From an uncultured Collinsella sp. (lineage in GTDB: Bacteria; Actinomycetota; Coriobacteriia; Coriobacteriales; Coriobacteriaceae): DNA of 7,267 nucleotides. The position numbers were made by a program, and so were the translations under genes. Positions 1 through 4,987 of the stretch are shown here, piece by piece. Positions within the stretch are counted from its first letter, which is position 1. Every line of letters begins with the position of its first letter. The notes beneath the pieces were generated by a model, which did not search any database, was not told the origin of the DNA, and saw nothing but the letters and a program-made list of their open reading frames with translations. Where the stretch lies: NCBI GenBank assembly GCA_902491415.1, contig CABUHP010000089.1, positions 1 through 7,267 of the forward strand. Reading direction: 5' to 3'.

Positions 1-101
1 TCGACCAACCTTTGACGCCGTTTTGCACCGACACCACATCCCCCGCTATCGAGGTCTAATACTTTTCCCACCGCTACCCAAAAACTCATCCAACATTAAT
101 C

Positions 102-129
102 TTGGCTCAAGAATCGCTTAATCTATAAC
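102..129 (+). promoter_or_regulatory. Probable promoter of the DUF4342-regulator-kinase operon
   Basis: A -35-like TTGGCT at 102-107 (4 of 6 to TTGACA) and a -10-like TATAAC at 124-129 (5 of 6 to TATAAT) are separated by 16 bases. Transcription would start near 136 and leave a leader of about 107 bases. That leader holds a small GC hairpin at 196-212 (CCGGGC, loop AAATC, GCCCGG) ahead of the AAAGGA ribosome binding site at 231-236. The elements are seen in the sequence; promoter function is inferred. Bases 1-101 show no gene I can support. Confidence 0.45.
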
Positions 130-242
130 CTGCACTATAGAGTTCGACCAAGGGCGGGGCGGCGCCACGCAGGTCGCCGAACGCAACGCTCGCGCCCGGG
201 CAAATCGCCCGGCGTCGCGCCCATCGAACGAAAGGACAGGTC

Positions 243-785
243 ATGGACGACCTCGAAAAAGTTGAAACCATCCGCACCAAGTGCAACGTGAGCTACACCG
301 ATGCCAAGGCGGCGCTCGACGCTGCCGACGGCAACGTTTTGGATGCCATCATTTGGCTCGAGTCGCAGGGCAAGACCCAGACCACGTCGGCGCACGCCGC
401 CACCGAGCCCGCGCCGGTCGACGAGCCCTCGGCCGAGATGGTCGCCGCGCAGGCCGCCTACGAAAAGTCGAGCGAAAAGACCGACTTTTCCAAGAAGATG
501 GACAGCGTGTGGGAGTACCTCAAAAAGCTCTTCCGCCTGAGCCTGGACACCAAGTTTATCGCCACGCGCCGCGATGCGATCATCCTCAACATCCCCATCC
601 TGATTCCCATCGTCGCCCTGTTTGCCTGGGGCGCCACGATATGGCTGATGCTGATTGGCCTGTTCTTTGGCATGCGCTACCGCATCGACAGCGACGGCGA
701 CGTGCCCGGCAGCATCAACAACCTTATGAATCACGCCGCCGACGCCGCGGACGACATCAAGCAAAATCTGAACGACGACAAGTAA
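243..785 (+). CDS. UBA-like / DUF4342 domain membrane protein
   Basis: This 180-residue protein has two recognisable parts. Residues about 5-42 resemble the UBA/TS-N three-helix fold found at the start of EF-Ts, with the pattern CNVSYTDAKAALDAADGNVLDAIIWLE. Residues about 85-150 resemble DUF4342: a short amphipathic stretch, then TRRDAIILNIPI and one hydrophobic segment (about 113-143) ending in a basic MRYRI. An Ala/Pro/Glu-rich linker joins the two, and the tail is acidic. The start is ATG with AAAGGA six bases upstream. Only 18 bases separate its stop from the response-regulator start, so it is the first gene of a probable three-gene operon. A membrane-associated accessory role for the two-component system is inferred from position only; no enzymatic motif is visible. 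The domain assignment is fairly sure, the function unknown. Confidence 0.85.
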   Translation: MDDLEKVETIRTKCNVSYTDAKAALDAADGNVLDAIIWLESQGKTQTTSAHAATEPAPVDEPSAEMVAAQAAYEKSSEKTDFSKKMDSVWEYLKKLFRLSLDTKFIATRRDAIILNIPILIPIVALFAWGATIWLMLIGLFFGMRYRIDSDGDVPGSINNLMNHAADAADDIKQNLNDDK

Positions 786-803
786 TCGCAGACGGGGGCA
801 CGC

Positions 804-1583
804 ATGGCACGGATCCTGATCGTAGAGGACGAGGAGAAAATCGCCCGCTTTGTGACGCTCGAGCTGGAGCACGAGGGCTACCAGGTGGAACACGCCGCCG
901 ATGGCCGCACCGCCGTGGACCTGGCGCTGGAGCGCAGCTACGATCTTATTCTGCTCGATGTGTTGTTGCCGCAGCTCAACGGCATGGAGGTCCTGCGGCG
1001 CGTCCGCAAGCACAAGGATGTGCCGGTGATAATGGTCACCGCGCGCGATGCCGTGATGGACAAGGTGGCCGGGCTCGATGCCGGCGCCGACGATTACCTG
1101 ACCAAGCCGTTTGCGATTGAGGAGCTGTTCGCACGGATCCGCGTGGCGTTGAAGCGCTCGGAGGCCGTGCGGGCGGCTTCGGGCGTTGGCGGCATCGGGA
1201 CGGGCGCGGCAGGCGGCACGGGTGTCGGCGCCACTGCGATGCCCCCGGTCAGTGACTCGACCCAGGTTTCCGCCTCGCTCTCCCCCGCCACGCTCGCCGT
1301 GGGCTCGGTTGCGCTCGACCCCGACCGCCGCGAAGTCACGGTCGGCGGCTCGCCCATTGCGCTCACGGCCCGCGAGTTCGATGTCCTCGCCCTGCTTATG
1401 GCGCATGCCGAGACCGTGCTCACGCGCGAACGCATCGCGCACGAAGCGCTGGGCTACGAATACATGGGCGACACCAACAACGTCGACGTGCACATCGCGC
1501 ATCTACGCGCCAAGATCGAGGACGCCGGCGGCGTCCGCATCATCCAGACCGTGCGCGGGGTGGGCTATGTCTGCCGCGCGTAA
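804..1583 (+). CDS. OmpR/PhoB-family response regulator
   Basis: This 259-residue DNA-binding response regulator has a receiver domain at residues 1-118. The acidic pocket (E8, D9), phosphoacceptor D52 in LILLDVLLP, T79 in MVTA and K101 in LTKPF are all present. A winged-helix output domain follows at about 163-258, with ALTAREFDVLALL, the recognition-helix region NNVDVHIAHLRAKIE and the closing wing RIIQTVRGVGYVCRA. It should be phosphorylated by the kinase encoded immediately downstream, whose start codon lies inside this gene. The linker at about 120-162 is unusually long and rich in Gly, Ala, Ser and Thr for this family. The ATG start has only a weak GGGGG upstream (793-797), which fits translational coupling to the preceding gene. 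The regulon and signal cannot be read from the sequence. Confidence 0.95.
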   Translation: MARILIVEDEEKIARFVTLELEHEGYQVEHAADGRTAVDLALERSYDLILLDVLLPQLNGMEVLRRVRKHKDVPVIMVTARDAVMDKVAGLDAGADDYLTKPFAIEELFARIRVALKRSEAVRAASGVGGIGTGAAGGTGVGATAMPPVSDSTQVSASLSPATLAVGSVALDPDRREVTVGGSPIALTAREFDVLALLMAHAETVLTRERIAHEALGYEYMGDTNNVDVHIAHLRAKIEDAGGVRIIQTVRGVGYVCRA

Positions 1584-2862
1584 CGCCGAGGCCAAGCGCG
1601 TCACCTCCATCGCCCGCGCCATCAACTGGAGCTATATGTGGCGCCGCCTGATGAGCTACGTTTGGCTCGACCTGCTGCTAGTAGTGATTGTGGCGGCGAT
1701 CCTTGTCTATGGATACAACCAGACGCTGCCCAACGGCGCGTTTACCGCAGGATGGATCCCCAGCGCCACCGTTCGCGGCATGACGCTGACGCCCGCGCGC
1801 GGCTGGGACCTGACAACACTCACCTATACCGTCGAGCTTGCGCGTACCACCAAGACTTTCCCCCTCGCGCAGGACCTCGTCACGCTATGGCCTCTCTACC
1901 TTGTCGTTGTGGGTTGGCAGGTCATCAGCGTGCTCAACATGCTCGGCGGCGCCCGCCGCGTGCGCCGCACCATGGCGCCGCTCAACGATCTGGCCCTGCG
2001 CGTGGACGAACTCGGCCGCATGCAACTCGCCGGCGGCAAAATGGAAACACTGGAGCAGGCCATCGAGCGCGCAAGCGTCGACTCGCCGAGCGTCACCACC
2101 GGCGACGCCGACCTGGCAAGCATCGAGGTCGCACTCAACCGCCTGCTGCGCCAGATGCAAGAGGCCAAACTGCAGCAGATGCGCTTTGTCAACGACGCGA
2201 GCCACGAGCTGCGCACGCCCATCGCGGTGATTCAGGGCTACGTGAACATGCTCGACCGCTGGGGTAAGGACGACCCGGACGTGCTGGCGGAATCCATCGC
2301 GTCCCTTAAAGCCGAAAGCGAGCACATGCAAGAGCTTGTGGAGCAGCTGCTGTTTTTGGCACGCGGCGATGCCGGACGCACGGTCCTGCGGCGCGCGCAT
2401 ACCAACTTGGCTGCACTGGTCAGCGAGGTATGCGAAGAATCGCAGATGATCGATACCGAGCACACGTATCGGCTGGCTTCTGACGCTGCGCTTGCCAGCG
2501 ACCCGCGCTGCGACGCGCCCGTCGACGTGGCGCTCGTGAAGCAGGCTCTGCGCGTGATCGTGCAAAACGCCGCCAAGTACTCGGATGTGGGAACGACCGT
2601 CACATTTGGCATAACGCCAGATGCGGGCGCGGGCACGATCGACATAAGTGTTGAGGACGAGGGCATCGGCATGAACCAGGAATCCGCAGCTCACGCGTTC
2701 GAGCGGTTCTACCGTGCCGACAACGCGCGCGATGCCGGCGCACAGGGTTCGGGTCTGGGGCTTGCGATCGCCAAGTGGATCGTCGACAGCCACGGCGGCG
2801 TCATCGGTGTGACCTCGGTCGAAGGGGTCGGCAGCCGCTTTACGATTCGCCTGCCACGATAG
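1567..2862 (+). CDS. Membrane sensor histidine kinase
   Basis: This HisKA/HATPase_c sensor kinase has 431 residues from the ATG at 1567. That start overlaps the last 17 bases of the regulator gene, a usual arrangement for translational coupling. Two membrane segments (about 31-50 and 105-126) enclose a short external loop of about 55 residues, the likely sensing region. A HAMP-like linker follows. The H-box has phosphoacceptor H213 in ASHELRTP. The ATP-binding domain shows the N-box (VQNAAKYS, N334), G1 (DEGIG, 364-368), F-box (FERFYRAD, from 378) and G2 (GSGLGLAI, from 394), so it looks catalytically complete. The reading frame is open upstream to 1186, but that part only shadows the regulator. 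A second possible start is the ATG at 1636, with GGAG four bases before it; this would trim the N-terminus but keep TM1. The cognate partner is the adjacent regulator; the stimulus is unknown. Confidence 0.94.
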   Translation: MSAARNAEAKRVTSIARAINWSYMWRRLMSYVWLDLLLVVIVAAILVYGYNQTLPNGAFTAGWIPSATVRGMTLTPARGWDLTTLTYTVELARTTKTFPLAQDLVTLWPLYLVVVGWQVISVLNMLGGARRVRRTMAPLNDLALRVDELGRMQLAGGKMETLEQAIERASVDSPSVTTGDADLASIEVALNRLLRQMQEAKLQQMRFVNDASHELRTPIAVIQGYVNMLDRWGKDDPDVLAESIASLKAESEHMQELVEQLLFLARGDAGRTVLRRAHTNLAALVSEVCEESQMIDTEHTYRLASDAALASDPRCDAPVDVALVKQALRVIVQNAAKYSDVGTTVTFGITPDAGAGTIDISVEDEGIGMNQESAAHAFERFYRADNARDAGAQGSGLGLAIAKWIVDSHGGVIGVTSVEGVGSRFTIRLPR

Positions 2863-2881
2863 GAAGCCCCTCGGCATAAAT

Positions 2882-2915
2882 AAAGGGATAGGGCCACGCG
2901 ACCCTATCCCTTTTT
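2882..2915. terminator. Bidirectional intrinsic terminator
   Basis: AAAGGGATAGGG at 2882-2893 pairs perfectly over 12 bp with CCCTATCCCTTT at 2902-2913, across an 8-base loop. TTTTT at 2911-2915 closes it on the + strand, and an A-rich left flank gives a T-rich end on the - strand. It sits between two converging genes and probably stops both the kinase operon and the VOC/PTS unit. Confidence 0.88.
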
Positions 2916-2937
2916 GCCAGCTATGGCAGCTTGTGCG

Positions 2938-3312
2938 CTACTCGCGGCACAGGTGCACGGCGAAACCGGCGAACTCGCGCTTAAAGTACACGAGCTTGGT
3001 ACCACCGTCGGGCAGCAGCGCGCGCGACTCTTCGTTGACCTCGAGCCCGCGCTCGGCAAACCACTTCTCAGCTGCATCGATGTCGTTAACGGCAAAGCCG
3101 ATGTGGCCCTTGGTGCCACGACCGTTCTGCTTCATGATCTCGACCAGCGAATCGTTGAAGTACGAAACCGGGGTCTCGATGACGGGCAGGCCCATCATCG
3201 TCGAGAACAGCTCCGCGATCTCCAGGGCGTCTGCCGGGTCGGTGGCGTTAATGCCCACATGGGCAACGCGCATACCAAAGAGCTCTACCGGGTTGGCGTT
3301 CTGCTCACTCAT
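2938..3312 (-). CDS. VOC-fold (glyoxalase/dioxygenase superfamily) protein
   Basis: This 124-residue single-domain protein has the paired beta-alpha-beta-beta-beta layout of the vicinal oxygen chelate fold. Module one begins VAHVGINATDPADAL (H18); module two begins GHIGFAVNDIDAAEKWF (H70). The ends are SLVEIMK (E58) and GFAVHLCRE (H120). H18, E58, H70 and H120 fall where this fold usually carries metal ligands, an inference from pattern. From memory, the HVGIN, GHI and GFAVHL signatures resemble the VOC domain fused to the C-terminus of some clostridial KHG/KDPG aldolases, which suggests a sugar-acid or hexitol catabolism context rather than methylglyoxal detoxification. The gene starts 11 bases after the stop of the PTS IIB gene and is surely co-transcribed with it. 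The fold is secure; the substrate is unknown. Confidence 0.85.
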   Translation of the reverse strand: MSEQNANPVELFGMRVAHVGINATDPADALEIAELFSTMMGLPVIETPVSYFNDSLVEIMKQNGRGTKGHIGFAVNDIDAAEKWFAERGLEVNEESRALLPDGGTKLVYFKREFAGFAVHLCRE

Positions 3313-3323
3313 GCAGTCAGCGC

Positions 3324-3611
3324 CTACTGAGCCATGACGTCGAGAACGGCCTTCTCGGCGGCAACGCGGTTCATGCCGGTCATGAAGGGCACGCCACTCA
3401 CGTACGGGCAGGTGAGGCCCTCGGGGGCAACGGTGGTGGCGATCAGCAGGTCAGCGCCCTCGTCGCAGTAATCCTTGGCCTCGGAGATGGCGCACTGCAC
3501 GATCTCGTACTTGTCGGCATAACCGTTGGCGTCGAGCAAGGTAGCGACCTTCTGGGCAACGAGCGTGGAAGTAGCAGCGCCAGCACCGCAAGCCAAAACG
3601 ATCTTCTTCAT
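3324..3611 (-). CDS. PTS system IIB component, galactitol family
   Basis: This 95-residue cytosolic phosphocarrier of a sugar phosphotransferase system has its phosphorylatable cysteine as Cys8 in the loop KIVLACGAGAATSTL, the hallmark of the Gat-type IIB. The rest matches the family's length and ending, with ATTVAPEGL, the GVPFMTGMNR segment and a C-terminal helix. It would accept phosphate from a IIA protein and pass it to sugar entering through a IIC permease. Neither IIA nor IIC is present within at least 2.9 kb downstream or 3.6 kb upstream in this window, so its partners must lie elsewhere. The start is supported by GGGAG about nine bases upstream on the - strand. The VOC gene follows 11 bases after the stop. 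The exact sugar is not deducible; galactitol is only the family name. Confidence 0.93.
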   Translation of the reverse strand: MKKIVLACGAGAATSTLVAQKVATLLDANGYADKYEIVQCAISEAKDYCDEGADLLIATTVAPEGLTCPYVSGVPFMTGMNRVAAEKAVLDVMAQ

Positions 3612-3689
3612 AGGTAATGTCTCCCTTCATGGTTTACTTTAGGTAAGTGTACCGCAGCGAGCGATGGCACTCGGCCTCGATGAGCTTTT

Positions 3690-3719
3690 ATGCCAGTTTG
3701 CTTGCGCGCTGCGTATAAT
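3690..3719 (+). promoter_or_regulatory. Promoter of the membrane-anchored helical protein gene
   Basis: A perfect TATAAT lies at 3714-3719. ATGCCA at 3690-3695 (4 of 6 to TTGACA) sits 18 bases upstream as a possible -35. Transcription would start near 3726, about 50 bases before the gene. The leader holds a small hairpin, CGCTC 3743-3747 with GAGCG 3755-3759, just before the AAGGA ribosome binding site at 3763-3767. The -10 is convincing; the -35 is weak. Confidence 0.6.
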
Positions 3720-3774
3720 ACATCTAGTACGTGTTGTCATACCGCTCGCTTTATGAGCGACTAAGGACCCCAAT

Positions 3775-4398
3775 ATGCCCGATTCCCGCACCCTCTGGAC
3801 CGCCGTCGTTATCATCTGCATCGCCGTTTCGGTGTTCTTTAGCGTCAAAAAACGCACCACGTTTAAACGCCTGCAGCAATTGATGGCCGCCAAGCAGTGG
3901 GACGAGTTCGATCGTTTGCTCGACGGCAAACTCACCAGCATGCTGTACCCACGCTACAACCGCGACTACCTGCGCCTGAACTCCTATCTGCTGCGCGAGG
4001 ACCACGAGCGTGCCAGCGAGATGTTCGACCTGCTGCTGGGGCTCAACCTCCCCAAGATGCAGCGCGTCGACCTGGTGATTAAGGCCTTTAACTACTACGT
4101 TGGCCAGGAGGACCGCAAAAAGTCCAAGGAGCTGCTGCACGAGATCAAAGGCTTTGAGGGCGGCCAGGCCGAGGCAGTCGCACACGAATGCCAACTGATG
4201 TACGACACGATGATCCTCAAGCGCCACAACGACATTCCCGAGCTGGAGCGCATGCTCAAGGAGGCCGGTGACGACAAGGTCAAGAGCTGCCGCTTGGAGT
4301 ATCTGTTGGCTCTGCAGTACAAGAACAAGGGCGACGAAGCCAAGTTCCAGGAGTTCCTGGAGAAGTCGGGCCAACACTCGATGGCCGTCAACGCGTAA
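3775..4398 (+). CDS. Membrane-anchored helical (TPR-like) protein, function unknown
   Basis: I do not recognise a named family in this 207-residue protein. Residues about 7-24 (LWTAVVIICIAVSVFFSV) form one hydrophobic N-terminal segment followed by KKR. This predicts a signal anchor with the rest in the cytoplasm. Everything after it is predicted helical and highly charged, in repeating helix pairs: FKRLQQLMAAKQWDEFDRLL, YLLREDHERASEMFDLLLGL, AFNYYVGQEDRKKSKELLHEI and ALQYKNKGDEAKFQEFLEK. Their spacing and the small-residue/aromatic alternation recall tetratricopeptide repeats, so a scaffold or protein-binding role is inferred. The start has AAGGA seven bases upstream. No partner gene is adjacent: the PTS unit runs the other way and a tRNA gene follows 31 bases after the stop. 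Confidence 0.8.
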   Translation: MPDSRTLWTAVVIICIAVSVFFSVKKRTTFKRLQQLMAAKQWDEFDRLLDGKLTSMLYPRYNRDYLRLNSYLLREDHERASEMFDLLLGLNLPKMQRVDLVIKAFNYYVGQEDRKKSKELLHEIKGFEGGQAEAVAHECQLMYDTMILKRHNDIPELERMLKEAGDDKVKSCRLEYLLALQYKNKGDEAKFQEFLEKSGQHSMAVNA

Positions 4399-4409
4399 CG
4401 GACGGCTTG

Positions 4410-4418
4410 TGCTAGACT
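4410..4418 (+). promoter_or_regulatory. Possible extended -10 promoter of the tRNA gene
   Basis: TGCTAGACT reads as an extended -10 element (TG, one base, then TAGACT, 4 of 6 to TATAAT) about a dozen bases before the mature tRNA 5' end. No good -35 is seen. The overlapping AGACT/AGTCT pair (4414-4418, 4422-4426) could form only a weak 5-bp hairpin. A tRNA transcribed from upstream read-through is the alternative. Confidence 0.3.
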
Positions 4419-4429
4419 TCTAGTCTCAC

Positions 4430-4514
4430 GGGGGCGTGGCGGAATTGGCATACGCAGGAGACTTAAAATCTCTCGCCGCAAGGATTGTGGGTTCGAGTCC
4501 CACCGCCCCTACCA
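4430..4514 (+). tRNA. tRNA-Leu(UAA)
   Basis: The gene folds into a complete class II tRNA of 85 bases. The acceptor GGGGGCG (4430-4436) pairs with CGCCCCT, with a terminal G-U. The D-arm is GCGGAATTGGCATACGC. The anticodon stem is GGAGA/TCTCT around loop CTTAAAA, giving anticodon TAA. A variable arm with CC-GCAA-GG follows, then T-arm GTGGG TTCGAGT CCCAC, discriminator A and an encoded CCA. It decodes UUA (and UUG by wobble), rare codons in a high-GC genome; one TTA codon visible here is in the exopolyphosphatase gene (6532-6534, - strand). The 3' end of this gene is repeated 196 bases downstream. Confidence 0.96.
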
Positions 4515-4581
4515 TATGGAGCTTTCGAGCCTGTGTCCCCAAGGGGTGCGGGCTCGTTTCTTTAAGATGCCGGTGGGACTC
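4497..4581 (+). repeat. Direct repeat copy 1: tRNA-Leu 3' end plus terminator
   Basis: This 85-base stretch matches 4693-4777 at a constant offset of 196 with 10 mismatches by eye. The first 22 bases (4497-4518) are identical and cover the 3' strand of the T-arm, the acceptor 3' strand, CCA and TATG. The repeat continues through the terminator hairpin and about 18 bases beyond. Identical tRNA 3' ends at both borders resemble an attachment-site duplication, but no integrase is present. Confidence 0.88.
4526..4563 (+). terminator. tRNA-Leu terminator (copy 1)
   Basis: Bases 4526-4539 pair with 4543-4556 over 14 positions around loop CAA, including four G-U pairs. TTTCTTT follows at 4557-4563. 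It lies 12 bases after the tRNA CCA end, as expected for the end of the tRNA transcript. Confidence 0.82.
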
Positions 4582-4587
4582 GAACCC
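4571..4587 (-). repeat. Antisense copy of the tRNA-Leu T-arm
   Basis: These 17 bases are the perfect reverse complement of 4489-4505, the T-loop, T-stem 3' strand and first acceptor bases of the tRNA-Leu gene. The first nine, CGGTGGGAC, are also the reverse complement of GTCCCACCG at 4693-4701. A transcript reading through terminator 1 could pair either way. Confidence 0.8.
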
Positions 4588-4692
4588 GCGAGGGGGCGAG
4601 CGTCAAGCGGACGCGCAGCGTCCGCAGCGAGCCGGCGAGGGCGCCGGCAGGCGTCCGAAGCCGGTGCGGATTTGCGCAGCAAATACGCAGAC
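4582..4692. repeat. GC-rich palindrome-dense core between the tRNA 3'-end repeats
   Basis: This 111-base stretch between the two direct repeats carries several hairpins. GCGGACG and CGTCCGC flank CGCAG near 4608-4626. GCCGGC and GCCGGC flank GAGGGC at about 4631-4648. ATTTGC and GCAAAT flank GCA at 4670-4684, extended by outer TGCG/CGCA pairs at 4665-4689. Frames across it stay open on both strands, but the translations are Arg/Ala-rich and look like a by-product of GC content. I see no gene here. Confidence 0.7.
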
Positions 4693-4777
4693 GTCCCACC
4701 GCCCCTACCATATGAAGCGTTCGAGCCCGTATCCCCAAGGGATGCGGGCTCGTTTCTTTTGGACGCCGGCGGGGCTC
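4693..4777 (+). repeat. Direct repeat copy 2: tRNA-Leu 3' end plus terminator
   Basis: This is the second copy of 4497-4581, starting with the 22 identical bases of the tRNA 3' end although no tRNA 5' part precedes it. The match stops at 4777, exactly where the 71-bp palindrome at 4778 begins, so the palindrome defines or replaced the right border of the repeat. Confidence 0.87.
4722..4760 (+). terminator. Terminator-like hairpin (copy 2)
   Basis: Bases 4722-4735 pair with 4739-4752 over 14 positions around loop CAA, followed by TTTCTTTT at 4753-4760. Compared with copy 1, three substitutions each turn a G-U pair into a Watson-Crick pair, leaving one G-U, so pairing is kept or improved. With no gene directly upstream it may act as a second stop for tRNA read-through. 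Confidence 0.8.
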
Positions 4778-4848
4778 TAAGTTGCGGTGGAATAGTTCCT
4801 GTTTTGGCAGTTTATCAGCCCATTTAGGAACTATTCCACCGTGACTTA
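4778..4848. repeat. 71-bp palindromic repeat, copy A (REP/MITE-like)
   Basis: Two 23-base arms (4778-4800 and 4826-4848) are reverse complements with two mismatches and surround a 25-base centre containing GGC/GCC. The outer arm carries AGTTGCGGTGGAATAG, shared with copy B at 6363-6433. The ends are TAAGT and ACTTA. It is too short to encode a protein. It may be a non-autonomous mobile or REP-like element, or a structured RNA or DNA site. Confidence 0.82.
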
Positions 4849-4858
4849 GGTTGGTGTT

Positions 4859-4949
4859 CCCACATTTTCCGATGGAAAAACGTGGTTGTCTCCCACATTT
4901 TCCGATGGAAAAACGTGGTTGTCTCCCACATTTTTCGATGGAAACGCCC
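4859..4949. repeat. 33-bp tandem repeat, about 2.8 units
   Basis: Units start at 4859, 4892 and 4925. The first two are identical over 33 bases; the third is shorter and diverged after GATGGAAA. Each full unit is itself nearly palindromic: CCACATTTTCC, GAT, then GGAAAAACGTGG. It runs up to the ATPase gene's likely promoter, so it could be a set of regulator sites or hairpins in a leader. No unique spacers separate the units, so it is not a CRISPR array. Confidence 0.85.
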
Positions 4950-4958
4950 AAATGGCCT

Positions 4959-4964
4959 TATACT
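4959..4964 (+). promoter_or_regulatory. Possible -10 element of the ATPase gene
   Basis: TATACT (5 of 6 to TATAAT) lies 23 bases before the ATG at 4988. No convincing -35 is found 16-18 bases upstream, where the end of the third 33-bp repeat unit lies, so activator dependence or a different start is possible. The ribosome binding site is GGGAGG at 4978-4983. Confidence 0.35.
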
Positions 4965-4987
4965 AGCCGAGAGGGTTGGGAGGCAAT

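Noticed and set aside
135..1502. Long open frame (455 codons) on the - strand opposite the DUF4342 and regulator genes
   Set aside because: It is antisense to two genes with clear domains, its translation is His/Arg/Val-rich without motifs, and such long shadow frames are common in high-GC DNA.
1885..2877. Open frame (330 codons) on the - strand opposite the histidine kinase
   Set aside because: It is antisense to an intact kinase, shows no recognisable domain and has the composition of a shadow frame.
3715..3740. Divergent promoter for the PTS IIB gene (ATGACA and TATTAT on the - strand)
   Set aside because: The two boxes match well but are only 14 bases apart, too close for a normal sigma70 promoter; no better - strand promoter was found between 3612 and 3714.
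4497..4777. Complete integrative element or prophage border at tRNA-Leu
   Set aside because: There is no integrase, excisionase or any coding content between the repeats; at most it is a remnant or miniature element.
4859..4949. Possible CRISPR array
   Set aside because: The repeats are directly abutting with a 33-base period and no unique spacers, and there are no cas genes.
4436..4951. Several open frames across the tRNA and repeat region on both strands
   Set aside because: They read through a tRNA, terminators and tandem repeats. The apparent peptide repeats simply mirror the 33-bp DNA repeat.
4976..4987. Upstream TTG start for the ATPase gene
   Set aside because: It would place the GGGAGG ribosome binding site inside the coding region and adds only four residues without family support.
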